64,000 nucleotides of DNA, taken from positions 1 through 64,000 of the forward strand of contig JASHOR010000096.1 of assembly GCA_030041005.1 (NCBI GenBank). The letters run 5' to 3'. Position numbers and translations under genes: made by a program. Each line of letters starts with the position of its first letter. The first letter of the stretch is position 1. The stretch is from Xanthobacteraceae bacterium. GTDB lineage: Bacteria > Pseudomonadota > Alphaproteobacteria > Rhizobiales > Xanthobacteraceae. Below, piece by piece: positions 16,150-26,600 of the stretch. Below the pieces are notes generated by a model. It made no database searches. It saw only the letters and a list, made by a program, of their open reading frames with translations, and was not told the DNA's origin.

Positions 16150-17553
16150 CTAACAACCTTTGCGCCCGCCAAAAATAAAGCAGTGCAGGCCGAGGCGGAG
16201 CCTGGCGACCAGAAACAGGCTTGCCGATTCGCAGACCAGCGTGATCGTATTGGCGACCGCAGCGCCGGCGATACCCAGACGCGGGATCAGCACGACGCAC
16301 AGCACGATGTTGATGGCGAACGAGCCGGCATAGACGAACGCACAAAGGCGCCGCTCGCCGAGCATGTTGAGCAGCCGCTCCGCCGGACCGACCGAAGAGC
16401 GCGCCAGCAGACCGACGGCGAGAATGAACATCAGATAATAGCCGGAGACGAAGCTGTGGCCGAACGTGCGCAGAAGCGGCTCGCCCACCGCGAGCAGCAC
16501 CAGGATCGAACCGAGCGACGGCCAGAACGTCATGCGCACCGCGACGGCCAGGAAACCGGCCAGCCGCGCGCGGTCGCCGGCGACATGGTATTCGGCGAAT
16601 TTGTGGGCCAGCGTCTGCGCCACCGAGAAGTAGATGAAGGCGACCAGCGCCATGGTCTTGGACGCCGCGTAATAGATGCCGACTTCGTTAGGCGGCCGGA
16701 AAAGCTGCAGCACCAGCACGTCGGAATAGGTGAGCAGGAGGAAAAACGCTTCGACGACGAAGATCGGCATCGCCGTCGTCAGCCAGGAGCGCACGGCATA
16801 GGCCTTGGGGCCTAGCTTGACGATCTTCGCCAACCGGCGATCGAGCACCACGGACTGTCCGAGAGTCACTCCCCACCACGCCGCCGCGGCGGTGAAGGTC
16901 GCAATCACCGCATTCATCTGCAGGCCGAACACCAGCGCGCCGCCAAGCAATGCAAGCATCAGGATTTGCCGCAGCACGTAAGCGGGGCTGAGCCCGAGAT
17001 TGACCCAGGCATAGGAACGCGCAATGCCGCTTTGGACTTGGGCGACGCCGCAGATCGGCAGCGCAGCGCAGGCGAGATAGAGCGGCCAAACATCGCCGGC
17101 TTCAATGTGCGGCGCAACGACCGTCACGATCAGCGCGGCAATGGCTGCGATCGTCGTGGCGATGGCCGCGGCAAGCCAGCGGCTGCCGCGAAGGAACCCG
17201 CGCAACAGCGCGAAGCGCTTCTCTTCGATGTATTCCGGAATGAAGCGTTGCGCGGCCGAGCCGAGCCCGAGATCGACCATGCCGCCGAGCAGCAGCACCC
17301 AGGTCCACACATACACGTAGATGCCGAATTGAAAGTCGCCGAGCCAGCGCGCCAGCACGATCTGCGAGACAAATGCGATCAGCGCGCTGACGACGCGAAT
17401 GAGGAACGCCGCGCCGGCAAGCCGCCGGGCGAGCGAGGAGTCGCTACCGTCGGCGAACAGAGCGCGCAGCCACGCGGCGCCGCGGGAATTTTCCCAGTAT
17501 GGACGCCAGAACAGACGCGTGCGCGACGCATCCTCGGAACCGATCGATGTCAC
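16150..17553 (-). CDS. oligosaccharide flippase family (Wzx/MATE-like) membrane protein
   Basis: A 467-residue integral membrane protein with about 12 to 14 hydrophobic segments. The N-terminal block 'ALIAFVSQIVLARWLGDFQFGIYVYVW' and the 'GLGSAAQRFIPEY' loop are typical of polysaccharide flippases (PST family). Such proteins move lipid-linked oligosaccharides across the inner membrane. The start is GTG. The CelD-like acetyltransferase follows 9 bases later, so an operon is likely. No glycosyltransferases are in the window, so the glycan cannot be named. Confidence 0.85.
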   Translation of the reverse strand: MTSIGSEDASRTRLFWRPYWENSRGAAWLRALFADGSDSSLARRLAGAAFLIRVVSALIAFVSQIVLARWLGDFQFGIYVYVWTWVLLLGGMVDLGLGSAAQRFIPEYIEEKRFALLRGFLRGSRWLAAAIATTIAAIAALIVTVVAPHIEAGDVWPLYLACAALPICGVAQVQSGIARSYAWVNLGLSPAYVLRQILMLALLGGALVFGLQMNAVIATFTAAAAWWGVTLGQSVVLDRRLAKIVKLGPKAYAVRSWLTTAMPIFVVEAFFLLLTYSDVLVLQLFRPPNEVGIYYAASKTMALVAFIYFSVAQTLAHKFAEYHVAGDRARLAGFLAVAVRMTFWPSLGSILVLLAVGEPLLRTFGHSFVSGYYLMFILAVGLLARSSVGPAERLLNMLGERRLCAFVYAGSFAINIVLCVVLIPRLGIAGAAVANTITLVCESASLFLVARLRLGLHCFIFGGRKGC

Positions 17554-17660
17554 GATGACCTCTGCGCGGCAGACGCCGGGACATGAGCGGAACCGATAGC
17601 AAGGAAGCGTTAAGATTGGGTTGGACGAAATTAATAATTGCTTCGCAAAACGAACTTTGC

Positions 17661-18533
17661 CTACGCCGCGGCGGCCAGTGCGGCGGCGACAATGCGGCGT
17701 TCGTCGCCGCCGAGAGGCCGCTGCGGCGGCACCGGATCGCCGACATCGTAGCCTTGCATTTCCAGCGCCGCCTTGATGCAGGCCGCGAGGCTAAAGCGCG
17801 CGAAGACCTCGTTGATCTGCCACAGCGCGCGCTGCAACTGCATCGCCTGCACCCATTGGCCGGCACGGCATAATTGATAAAGCCGCACGCTTTGCCGCGG
17901 CACCACGCAAGCCGGTCCGGCCATCCAACCGACCCCGCCGATCAGCATGACGGCGGCCGGAATATGCGCGGACGCCGAAAACACTTTCAGGGTCGGACAG
18001 CGATTGACGATCGACAGCAGCCGTCCGGTATTGGTCGATGCGTCCTTGATGTAGCGGATGCGCGGGTGCTCGCTCAGGCGTGCGACAACGTCGAGCGACA
18101 GGTCGCTGCGCTGGAATTGTGGATTTGTGTAGAGCACCACCGGCACCTCGACGGCATCGGCAACGGCGCGAAAATACGATTCGACCTGGGTGTCGGCGAG
18201 CGGGAAGTATGATTCCAGGATTGCCAGAATTCCGGCGGCGCCGAAGCTCGCGTAACGCTTCGCCTGCGCGACCGCATCGGCAGTTGCTGTCGAAGCCACG
18301 CCGGCAATCACCGGGACGCGTCCGGCCGCCGCTTCGACAGTCGCGCGCACGACCGCGTCACGCTGCCCGCCGTCGAGATAGGCGAACTCTCCGGTGGAGC
18401 CGAGCGGGGTCAGCCCATGCACGCCGGCGGCGACGAGATCGTCGATGAGCCGCCCAAGAACGCCGCTTTTGACGCGCCCGTCACTGTCGATCGGCGACAC
18501 CAGATATGGAAAGACGCCGTGAAATTCGGCCAT
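17661..18533 (-). CDS. dihydrodipicolinate synthase-family aldolase/lyase
   Basis: A 290-residue TIM-barrel protein of the DapA/NAL family. The Schiff-base lysine is Lys163 in 'RYIKDAST', the catalytic tyrosine is in 'VVLYTNPQ', and the substrate loop is '[13 protein letters not shown]', the counterpart of the 'GTTGE' motif. Beyond lysine synthesis, the family includes aldolases and dehydratases for sugar acids. With no lysine genes near, a catabolic member is more likely. It lies between the flippase and the YqgE-like gene, all on the minus strand but with gaps of 107 and 41 bases. Confidence 0.86.
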   Translation of the reverse strand: MAEFHGVFPYLVSPIDSDGRVKSGVLGRLIDDLVAAGVHGLTPLGSTGEFAYLDGGQRDAVVRATVEAAAGRVPVIAGVASTATADAVAQAKRYASFGAAGILAILESYFPLADTQVESYFRAVADAVEVPVVLYTNPQFQRSDLSLDVVARLSEHPRIRYIKDASTNTGRLLSIVNRCPTLKVFSASAHIPAAVMLIGGVGWMAGPACVVPRQSVRLYQLCRAGQWVQAMQLQRALWQINEVFARFSLAACIKAALEMQGYDVGDPVPPQRPLGGDERRIVAAALAAAA

Positions 18534-18574
18534 CGGCTGATCCCCCAGCGCGGCGGCGACAATTCGCCCCCGCT

Positions 18575-19189
18575 TCAGTTCGGCTTATAGCGCGCCATGG
18601 CGTCGCTCCAGACTTTGCTGCGATCGTCGTCGAAGACCAAAGCCGGATCTTCAGGGATGGTATCCCAGACGCCCTCGCGCAGCTCGGTATCGAGCTGCGA
18701 TGGTCCCCAGCCGGCGTAGCCGAAGGCAACCAGAATTTGCCGCGGTCCCTTGCCGACCCCGATGTCGCGCAGGATGTGCAGCCCGCTTGAGAGCGCGACG
18801 CGTCCGTCGATATCGATGCCGTTGCTGCCGTGATAATCGGCGCTGTGCAGGACGAAGCAGATTTCCGGGTTGACCGGGCCGCCAAGAAACAGGCGCACAT
18901 TTCCGCTCACGCCGCTCGCATCGGCACCGTATGCCTTGAGCAGGTCGGCGATCGGGCGGTCGCCCAGCGGCCGGTTGATGACAATGCCGAGCGCGCCGTT
19001 CTTGTCGTGCTGCGCCATCAGGATGACGGCATGGTCGAACGGCGGGCCGACCAATTGCGACGTGGCAATCAGGAGCTGCCCCGCGACCGAGGTGGCGCCG
19101 GACACGCGGGGCGACGTGGACGGCGGCAAAGCCGCGTGCAGGACGCCCGCCGACAGCATGACCAGGGCTGCGGCAACCAACCAGCGCAT
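18575..19189 (-). CDS. YqgE/AlgH family protein with predicted signal peptide
   Basis: A 204-residue protein. The AlgH/UPF0301 domain is clear: '[27 protein letters not shown]' is split here for brevity into its two ends, then '[12 protein letters not shown]', '[10 protein letters not shown]' and '[19 protein letters not shown]'. The domain is normally at the very N-terminus of a cytoplasmic protein. Here it is preceded by an apparent signal sequence, [19 protein letters not shown]. The biochemical role of AlgH is unknown. A GTG at 19207 is an alternative start. Export of an AlgH domain would be unusual; a membrane anchor is equally possible. Confidence 0.82.
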   Translation of the reverse strand: MRWLVAAALVMLSAGVLHAALPPSTSPRVSGATSVAGQLLIATSQLVGPPFDHAVILMAQHDKNGALGIVINRPLGDRPIADLLKAYGADASGVSGNVRLFLGGPVNPEICFVLHSADYHGSNGIDIDGRVALSSGLHILRDIGVGKGPRQILVAFGYAGWGPSQLDTELREGVWDTIPEDPALVFDDDRSKVWSDAMARYKPN

Positions 19190-19336
19190 GACATCGCGCA
19201 CAATCACAAGGCGCTCACATCAGATGGGGCGGAATGTGCGCCATGGCCGAGGGATGACATCGCTGCCAACTTCATGCCGGCTCCCACTCATACGCCCGGA
19301 CCGTGGTCCGTCGCCCGTCAATTGTCACACGAACGA

Positions 19337-20119
19337 TCAAATAAACTGGATCGCGATCCCGCCGAGCTGCCCGAAATCGGCATGCAGCGTATCGCCCTTG
19401 CGCGCGAAGACCACGCGCGTAAACGAGCCGGCGAGAATGAGATGGCCGGGTTCGAGCGTCACGCCGTGCTGACCAAGCTTGTTGGCGAGCCAGGCCACGC
19501 CGAGCGCCGGATGGCCGAGCACGCCGGCGGCAACGCCGGTCTCCTCGATCTCGGAATTGCGATACATGATCCCGCCGATCCAGCGCAGATCGACCTCGAG
19601 CGGTCCGATCGGCCGACCGCCGAGGACGATGCCGGCAGCGGCGCCGTTATCGGAAACCGTATCGAAGATCTTCCGCGGATCCTGGAGCCTGGCGTCGACG
19701 ATTTCGATCGCCGGCACCACGTATTCGGTCGCGCGCAGCACGTCGGTCAACCCGACGCCGGGGCCCGAAAGCTTGCGGCCAAGGACGAAGGCAAGCTCGA
19801 CTTCGACGCGCGGCAGACAGAAGCTGTCATGCGCCACGCGCGCCCCATCGGCGATCATCATCGTATCGAGCAGGTGACCGTAATCCGGCTCGTCAATCTG
19901 CGAGGAGCGCTGCATCGCCTTCGAGGTCAATCCGACCTTGTGGCCGATAAGCTTGGCGCCGGCCGCGATCTTGCGATTGGCCACCTCCGTGGAGATGGCG
20001 TAGGCGTCCTCCATGGTGATCGCGGGCCAGGTCTTGGTGAGCTGAACGGCTTGCTGGCGCGTCTTTTCCGCCGCCATGAGAATATCGGCGGCCTTGCTGC
20101 GGTCGGCGGCTGACATCAT
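19337..20119 (-). CDS. 2-oxo-hepta-3-ene-1,7-dioate hydratase-like (HpaH) enzyme
   Basis: A 260-residue fumarylacetoacetase-fold hydratase. Diagnostic segments are '[14 protein letters not shown]', '[13 protein letters not shown]', '[10 protein letters not shown]' (metal-binding glutamates), '[11 protein letters not shown]' and '[14 protein letters not shown]'. The pattern is closest to HpaH of the homoprotocatechuate meta-cleavage pathway, which adds water to a 2-oxo-dienoate with Mg2+. 2-Hydroxypentadienoate hydratases look similar. Other hpa genes are absent here, so the symbol is not assigned. Confidence 0.82.
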   Translation of the reverse strand: MMSAADRSKAADILMAAEKTRQQAVQLTKTWPAITMEDAYAISTEVANRKIAAGAKLIGHKVGLTSKAMQRSSQIDEPDYGHLLDTMMIADGARVAHDSFCLPRVEVELAFVLGRKLSGPGVGLTDVLRATEYVVPAIEIVDARLQDPRKIFDTVSDNGAAAGIVLGGRPIGPLEVDLRWIGGIMYRNSEIEETGVAAGVLGHPALGVAWLANKLGQHGVTLEPGHLILAGSFTRVVFARKGDTLHADFGQLGGIAIQFI

Positions 20120-20483
20120 CGCTTGGAATTCCCGGGGTCTGCCGCGGACAATCTACCAAACGCGAAATCCAATGCCAGCCCATAATCCGTTCGGCTTGAC
20201 CCGATGTTCGCGACTCGCTCAACCGTGTGCGCCAGTCGCTTCGGCCGCACGCTTCCTGCGCCGTCCGCAAGATTGAGTGACGCCACGATGACACGGCGAT
20301 AGTGCAACCCTGCCAAGTCGAGAGGCCGTGTGCCCGATCCCTTGACCAGTCGCTTCTTCGCGCTAGACTTCATCATCTGATCCAGCCAGCGTCATTGAAG
20401 ATCGCAACCGCACACACGCGATCCGGCATGCGGCCCGCGGGTTTCGCGCGTTGCCGATGTCAAAAGAAGCAGGGAGAATTCCG
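20120..20483. other. intergenic region between divergent genes, no gene seen
   Basis: 364 bases between the start of the HpaH-like gene and the start of an ABC binding protein. It must hold the two divergent promoters. A minus-strand frame of about 86 codons (20116-20376) has no family resemblance and overlaps the hydratase start. No hairpin or repeat of note was seen. The ribosome-binding site 'agggaga' at 20471-20477 belongs to the downstream gene. Confidence 0.6.
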
Positions 20484-21668
20484 ATGCCGCAGCACCTTCG
20501 CGCAGCCATTCGTTACAGCGTGCTTTCAGCGGCGACTTTCGCCTTGCTGACCACGGCCGCGCGATCAGCCGAGCCGGTCAAGATTCCCGCGGTTCTGGCG
20601 ATGACCGGTTCAGGCGCCTTCCTTGGAAGCGGCGAGAAGCAGTCGCTCGAGCTTGCGGAGAAATCGATCAATGCAGCCGGCGGAATACAAGGCCGGCCGC
20701 TGCAATTCGAGTTCTACGATGACCAATCCACGCCCCAGGTCAGCGTTCAGCTCGTCAGCCAGATCGTCGGTGCCAAGCCGCCGGTGATCCTCGGTTCGTC
20801 ACTCGTTGCGCTTTGCCGCGCGACCGTTCCGCTGACGAAGAACGGCCCGGTGCAATACTGCCTTTCGCCCGGTCTGCATCCGAAGCGCGGCGATTATGCC
20901 TTCACCGCCAGCGTCTCGACGCTTGACCTCGCTCGAGCGGCAATTCGTTTTCTTCGGCTCAAGGGCTGGACACGGGTCGCTTTCATATTCAGCACCGATG
21001 CGACCGGTCAGGAATTCGAGCAGGGCATCAACAGCGTGCTTGCCGAGCCGCAGAACAAAAATATGAAGTCGGTGGAAACCGAGCATTTCAACATTTCCGA
21101 TGTGAGCGTCGCGGCGCAGATCGCAAAGATCCAGGCGGCAAAACCGCAGGCGTTCATCGCCTGGAGCACGGGCACGCCCATTCAGACGATCTTCCGCGCC
21201 ATGATTCAGGCCGGGTTCGACGTGCCGACGGTGACGACCGACGGCAACATGACCTACGCGCAGATGAAGCAATATGCCGGCTTCCTGCCCAAGCAGCTCT
21301 ACATGCCGGCCGGCGAATACATCGCGCATAGCGCCAAGCTTGTGCCGCCGGCGGTGGCAAAAGCGCAGGACGATTTCTACAAAACCTTTGCCGCGGCCGG
21401 GCTGAAGCCGGACGAGCCGTCGGAGCTCGCCTGGGAGCCGGCGATGATCGTCGCCGACGCGCTGCGCACGCTCGGTCCGAAGGCGAATGCGCAGCAGGTT
21501 CACGATTTCCTCGAACACCTTAAAGGTTTCGCCAGCATCGACGGCATCTGTGATTTCGAAAAAGTGCCGCAGCGCGGCCTTGATGTTTCGAATTCGGTGA
21601 TGACGCTTTGGAGCAAAGAGGCGCAGACCTGGACGGTCGTCAGCAAGCCCGGCGGCACGCCGCTCTAA
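20484..21668 (+). CDS. ABC transporter substrate-binding protein, branched-chain amino-acid type
   Basis: A 394-residue periplasmic binding protein (Peripla_BP_6). A signal peptide runs to about residue 28 ('LLTTAARSAEP'). The mature part opens with 'IPAVLAMTGSGAFLGSGEKQ', and has 'ELAEKSINAAGGIQGRPL' and 'DDQSTPQVSVQLVSQI'. This class binds branched-chain amino acids but in soil alphaproteobacteria often aromatic or other organic acids. A strong 'agggaga' ribosome-binding site sits 6 bases before the ATG. No permease or ATPase genes follow, so it is an orphan binding protein. Its stop codon overlaps the stop of the convergent gene by two or three bases. Confidence 0.88.
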   Translation: MPQHLRAAIRYSVLSAATFALLTTAARSAEPVKIPAVLAMTGSGAFLGSGEKQSLELAEKSINAAGGIQGRPLQFEFYDDQSTPQVSVQLVSQIVGAKPPVILGSSLVALCRATVPLTKNGPVQYCLSPGLHPKRGDYAFTASVSTLDLARAAIRFLRLKGWTRVAFIFSTDATGQEFEQGINSVLAEPQNKNMKSVETEHFNISDVSVAAQIAKIQAAKPQAFIAWSTGTPIQTIFRAMIQAGFDVPTVTTDGNMTYAQMKQYAGFLPKQLYMPAGEYIAHSAKLVPPAVAKAQDDFYKTFAAAGLKPDEPSELAWEPAMIVADALRTLGPKANAQQVHDFLEHLKGFASIDGICDFEKVPQRGLDVSNSVMTLWSKEAQTWTVVSKPGGTPL

Positions 21669-22336
21669 TCGCAGGCGACCATCAGCACCACGGTTTCCTC
21701 CGGGCACTCGCCCGGCGCGGGCTCGCGGCCGGACATCCAGACCGCGGGCGGGCAATTCTCCGAGGACTGCACGTCGACCGGATGTCCGCCGCTGAAGCCT
21801 TTGCCGCGACAGACGTGAGCTGCCGCGCTTCGGCAATCGGGTGCCCCGTTGGGTGCGATCGCGCAACGCTGATGAACCTCGATAAACCGTGCCGCCGGCA
21901 GCCGCACGATGGCGGTCGCGGCGTTCCTGGTCGCCTCCGCCGCATTCTTCAACGCATCCTGCGTCAGCTCTGCCGGACCGTTCGAGCCCTTTCCCAAATT
22001 CCCGATCTTGCCGCGCGTGTTGTCGAGCCAGCGCCCGAAGGCATAGATGAAGCCCGATTTGTTGGCGGGCGGCGGCTGCGCCGGGAACAGGCCGCGCGGC
22101 TGCGGCGTCGCTTGTGCGGCCGGACCCGCCGGCTGCGACGCCGCCTGGCCGGTCGGCGCGGGCTGGGCGGGAGCCGTCTGCACTGCCGCCGGGCTGGCCG
22201 GAGCGGTTTGTGCAGACGCTGCAAACGGCGCCAGCAAAGCGGCCGACAGCCAAGTCACCGCCCAAGTCACGGTCAGCGCGCGCTGACCGAGCGAACACGT
22301 CAAACCTGCGCCGGTAAATCTTGCGCTGCTATCCAT
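21665..22336 (-). CDS. exported hypothetical protein with Pro/Ala/Gln-rich linker
   Basis: A 223-residue protein I do not recognise. It has a signal-like N-terminus (hydrophobic 'AVTWLSAALLAPFAASAQ'), then a low-complexity stretch of about 45 residues rich in A, P, Q and T, then a C-terminal domain of about 130 residues beginning 'GFIYAFGRWLDNTRG' with five cysteines spread over the last 75 residues, which suggests periplasmic disulphides. The helical 'DALKNAAEATRNAATAIVRLP' segment could be amphipathic. It is monocistronic and convergent with the binding protein at 20484, sharing stop-codon bases. Function unknown. Confidence 0.65.
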   Translation of the reverse strand: MDSSARFTGAGLTCSLGQRALTVTWAVTWLSAALLAPFAASAQTAPASPAAVQTAPAQPAPTGQAASQPAGPAAQATPQPRGLFPAQPPPANKSGFIYAFGRWLDNTRGKIGNLGKGSNGPAELTQDALKNAAEATRNAATAIVRLPAARFIEVHQRCAIAPNGAPDCRSAAAHVCRGKGFSGGHPVDVQSSENCPPAVWMSGREPAPGECPEETVVLMVACD

Positions 22337-22512
22337 GTGGCGCCGACAGCGGGTTGGACCGCCAATTGCGGCCTCGGATGGGCGGTGGCGCCCCCGGGGC
22401 TTCATCGCGATCCTGCCGAGGAATTAGGGCATCGGCAAGATCGGAATTCGCCGGAGCCGCGTTCACCGCAGGCGGAGCCGCCGCAAAGCGCGCGCCTTGA
22501 CCGTTCGGCCAA

Positions 22513-23136
22513 CTACTTGCCGCGCCATCGCGTCCACACGAACCACGCCAATCCAGCCACCAGCACCGCCACGACGACCGCATCCAGCTCATGAAACAAT
22601 CGGCGAAAAGTCGGATCGCGGTCCCAGCGCGCGCCCAGTAAGGCCCCGACGTAAGCAAGCGCCAGGCACCAGGGCCAGGAGCCCACGAACGAGTAAATCT
22701 GAAACTTCAGCATGGGCATGCGCGCGAGCCCGGCCGGAAAGGAAATGAAAGTCCGGATCACCGGGAGCAGGCGGCCGACAAAGACCGTAACGGCCCCGTA
22801 GCGAGCAAAGAAACGCTCGGCGCGCTCAAGTTCTTCATGGCGCACAAGAATGTAGGCGCCCCAGCGGTCAATGGCGGCGCGGCCGCCCTTGGCGGCCACG
22901 ATGTATGCAAGCGTCGAGCCCACGTTGCTGCCGATCGCGCCCGCGGTGGCCGCGCCGATCAGGCTGAATTTGCCGATCGAGGCCAGATAGCCGGTGAACG
23001 GCATGATCACTTCCGACGGCAGCGGGATACAGGCCGACTCGATTGCCATGAGGGCGACCACGCCGAGATATCCGGCCGCCGAAATGACCGTGATGACGAA
23101 TGTGACGAGCGCCGTAATGACGTGGTCCACCATCAT
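22513..23136 (-). CDS. DedA family membrane protein
   Basis: A 207-residue inner-membrane protein with the DedA/SNARE-associated (VTT) domain. Conserved landmarks are 'ESACIPLPSEVIMPFTGYLA' with its acidic residues, 'GSNVGSTLAYIVAAKGGRA', the paired arginines in 'FVGRLLPVIRTFISFPAGLARM', and 'GSWPWCLALAYVG'. DedA proteins move lipids such as undecaprenyl phosphate or support membrane proton balance. The start has two adjacent ATGs (23136 and 23133). It is followed by no obvious partner. Confidence 0.9.
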   Translation of the reverse strand: MMVDHVITALVTFVITVISAAGYLGVVALMAIESACIPLPSEVIMPFTGYLASIGKFSLIGAATAGAIGSNVGSTLAYIVAAKGGRAAIDRWGAYILVRHEELERAERFFARYGAVTVFVGRLLPVIRTFISFPAGLARMPMLKFQIYSFVGSWPWCLALAYVGALLGARWDRDPTFRRLFHELDAVVVAVLVAGLAWFVWTRWRGK

Positions 23137-23191
23137 CGAATCTCAGGCTGGAAATTGACGGGCGGCCCGGCCAGGACCGGAATTCGCGGCA

Positions 23192-23572
23192 TCAGCGCCG
23201 TTTGCGGACGCGCCGGCCCTCGAGCACGACGACCTTGCGCCGGAAGGTCTCGTCCAACTGCTTCTTCGGCACCTTCTCGGCTATGCCGAGCAGGCGCTCG
23301 CGCCGGTCCATCTCGCGCCACACGTCGTCCGGCCGGATGCCGGCTGAAACCCACAGCACGACCAGATTATAGATCAGATCGGCGCTCTCCTTGATGACCG
23401 ATTCGCGGTCACCGTGCATGGCATCGATCACGACCTCGACCGCCTCTTCGGCAAGCTTTTTCGCCATCTTGCTGCGGCCCGACCGCAGCAGCCTCGCGGT
23501 TCGCGAGGTCGACGGGTCGTCGTGGCGGCAGTCGAGGGCCGCATGATAGAGCCGCAAGATCGAATCAGCCAT
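23192..23572 (-). CDS. phosphoribosyl-ATP pyrophosphatase-like (HisE/MazG-type) protein
   Basis: A 126-residue all-alpha nucleotide pyrophosphohydrolase-like protein. The MazG/HisE metal-binding helices are in 'SKMAKKLAEEAVEVVIDAM' (E-x-x-E) and 'ESVIKESADLIYNLVVLW' (E-x-x-D). The C-terminus ends in a basic run 'GRRVRKRR'. HisE normally hydrolyses phosphoribosyl-ATP in histidine synthesis and sits beside hisF or hisI; none are here, and the N-terminus is longer and different. A second, non-histidine role such as house-cleaning of modified nucleotides is possible. It is 55 bases from the DedA gene on the same strand, which lies downstream. Confidence 0.78.
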   Translation of the reverse strand: MADSILRLYHAALDCRHDDPSTSRTARLLRSGRSKMAKKLAEEAVEVVIDAMHGDRESVIKESADLIYNLVVLWVSAGIRPDDVWREMDRRERLLGIAEKVPKKQLDETFRRKVVVLEGRRVRKRR

Positions 23573-23632
23573 GGCGGCATCAGAATAACGCGATCTTGTC
23601 GCGATTGTGTTAATAGTTGCCCGCCGGACAGA

Positions 23633-26600
23633 TCAGGCCTGCTCGTCGTCGGCCAGCAGGCTGGCATTGCCGCCGGCAGCGGCCGTATCGATGGTGACCA
23701 TCTGCTCGCTGGCGAAGCGGCGCAGATAGTTCGGCCCCCCGGCCTTCGGACCGGTCCCCGACAGATTCGTACCGCCGAACGGCTGCGTGCCGACGACCGC
23801 GCCGATCATGTTGCGGTTGACGTACACATTGCCGTTCGCCAGCCGCGCCGCGATGCGCGCTACCGTCGAGTCGATGCGGGAATGAATCCCGAGGGTCAGC
23901 GCGGTGCCGTTGCCGGCGATCTCGTCCAACAACCGGTCGAGCTCCGGGGCGCGCCAGCGCACCACATGCAGCACCGGGCCGAAGACCTCCTCCTTGAGGT
24001 CGCGGGCATGGTCGAGCGCGATGACACAGGGAGGCACATAAGTGCCCTGCCGCGGCAGCGTGCGATCGCCATCCCAGCGGAAGCGCACGCGACCGGCGCG
24101 CGCCATGGCATCGATCCAGCGATCGAGATTGCGTTTGGCGTCGGCATCGATCACTGGACCGACATGGGTGGAGATGTCGCGCGGATCGCCGACTTCGAGC
24201 TCCCGGGCCGCGCCGATGATCATCGCGAGCATCCGCTCCGCGACCTCATCCTGAAGACACAGCAAGCGCAGGGCGGAGCAACGCTGCCCGGCCGAGCGGA
24301 ACGCGGACGCCATCACGTCATCGGTCACCTGCTCGGGCAGCGCGGTCGCATCGACGATCATGGCGTTGATGCCGCCAGTTTCGGCGATCAACGGTACGAT
24401 CGGACCATCCTTTGCCGCGAGCGCGCGATTGATGGCGCGGCCGACCTCGGTCGAGCCGGTAAACGCCACGCCGGCGACCCGCGGATCGGCGACCAAGCTT
24501 TCGCCGACCCGGCCGTCGCCCGTGACGAAATGCAGGGCGGACGCCGGAATCCCCGCCTCGTGCAGCAGCGCTATGGTCCGTTCGGCGACAAGCGGCGTCT
24601 GCTCCGCCGGTTTGGCGACCACCGCGTTGCCGGCGGCGAGCGCGGCGGCAACTTGGCCGAGGAAAATAGCGAGCGGAAAATTCCACGGGCTGATGCAGAC
24701 AAACACGCCGCGACCCCGGTACCGCAGCGTGTTGCTCTCGCCGGTCGGCCCAGGCATCGACCGCTCGGCGAGCGAGATCCGCGCCTGCACGGCGTAATAG
24801 CGGCAGTAATCGACCGCTTCGCGAAATTCTGCGAGCGCATCATCAAGTGTCTTGCCCCCCTCGCTCTGCAACAAAGCGAGAAACTGCCCGCGACGCGTTT
24901 CAAGCCGATCGGCGGCACGTTCGAGCATGAGCGCGCGTTCGCCGCAGGGGGTTGCCGCCCAAGCGCCGAATCCCGCCGCTGCAGCGGCGATCGCCTCCGA
25001 CGTTGACGTGAGGCCGGCTTCCAGCACGCTGCCGCTCGCGCTGCCGTCGATCGGCGAGAACAGCTCGCGCCGGCGGCCCGAACGCCGGATGCCGTCGATC
25101 AACGGCGCGGCTTCCATCGGGGTAATCGAGCCGACCCGAATCTCGGCGACAAGCGCATCGAGGCTTGAGCGTTCGCCGAACTCGACACCCATCGCATTTG
25201 GCCGCTCCGGTGCGTAGAGATCGCGCGGCAGCGGAATTTTCGGGTTGCGCGCGGTTTGCGCATCAGCGATGCGATCCTGCGGTCGGCGCAATAAGCGCTT
25301 GACCGGCACGGTCGGATCCGCCGCAGCGGAAACGAACGAGGAGTTCGCGCCGTTCTCCAAGAGCCGACGCACCAGATAGGCGAGGAGGTCGCGGTGGCCG
25401 CCGACCGGCGCATAGACGCGGCAGGCCGTATCCGGCAATTCCTCCATCAACGCCGCGTAGAGCGCTTCGCCCATGCCGTGCAGCCGTTGAAATTCGAAGC
25501 CTGCAACGCCGCCGGCATCCTCGATGACGCAGGCCACGGTCAGCGCGTTGTGGGTGGCAAATTGCGGAAACAGGCGCGGCCGCGCCGCCAGAAGCGTCTT
25601 CACGCACGCCATGTAACAAAGGTCGGTCATGGCCTTGCGTGTGAATACCGGGTAATCGGCGAGCCCGCGTTCCTGCGCGCGCTTGATCTCGGTGTCCCAA
25701 TAGGCGCCCTTGACCAACCGCACTGTCATTCGCCGGCTGCTCGCGGTGGCCGCTTCTTCGAGCCAACGGATCACCGCCAAGGCGCGTTTCTGATAGGCCT
25801 GCACCGCAACGCCGAAACCGTCCCAGCCGCTCAGCGAACGAGCGGCCAGCAGCGCCGCGACCAGTTCGAGCGATAACTCCAACCGATCCGCCTCCTCGGC
25901 GTCGATGGTGAATTGAAGGTCGCGCTCCTTGGCCATGCGCGCCAGCGCCAGGAGCTGCGGCGTCAGCTCCCTGCGCACGCGATCGCGCGAGATCGCCTCG
26001 TATCGCGGATGAAGCGCCGACAACTTGACCGATATCCCAGGGCGGCCGGGCAGAGCCGCGGCGGCGGCGGCGGCGCGGGCACCGATGGCCTCGATCGCCG
26101 CGGCGTAGGCGTTGAAATATTTTTCGGCATCGGCCGCTGTGCGCGCGCCTTCGCCGAGCATGTCGAACGAATAACGGAAATCCTCATGATGCGCCGCGCG
26201 CGCCAGCGCCTCGCCGATGGTTTGGCCGAGCACAAAGTGCGAGCCGATAAGCCGCATCGCCTGCCGCGTCGCGGTGCGCATCGCCGGCAGGCCGATGCGG
26301 CGCACGATATCGTCGAGGATCGTCTCCGGCGCCTCGCCCGGATGGATGATGCGGGCGGCGATACCAAGCGTCCAGGCCGAGGCCGAGACCAGGATGGCGG
26401 TGGACTTCGGTTCGCTGTCGAGCCAACGTCCGGCGGCGAGCTTGTCCTCGATCAGGCGGTCCGCGGTCGCGGCATCGGGCACCCGCAGCAGCGCCTCGGC
26501 CAGTACCATGAGCGCCAGCCCTTCCCTGGTCGAAAGCGAATAAGCGTGCAGAAAATCTTCGACCCCGCCAAGGCCGCCTGCCCCGGCGCGAATGGCTTCG

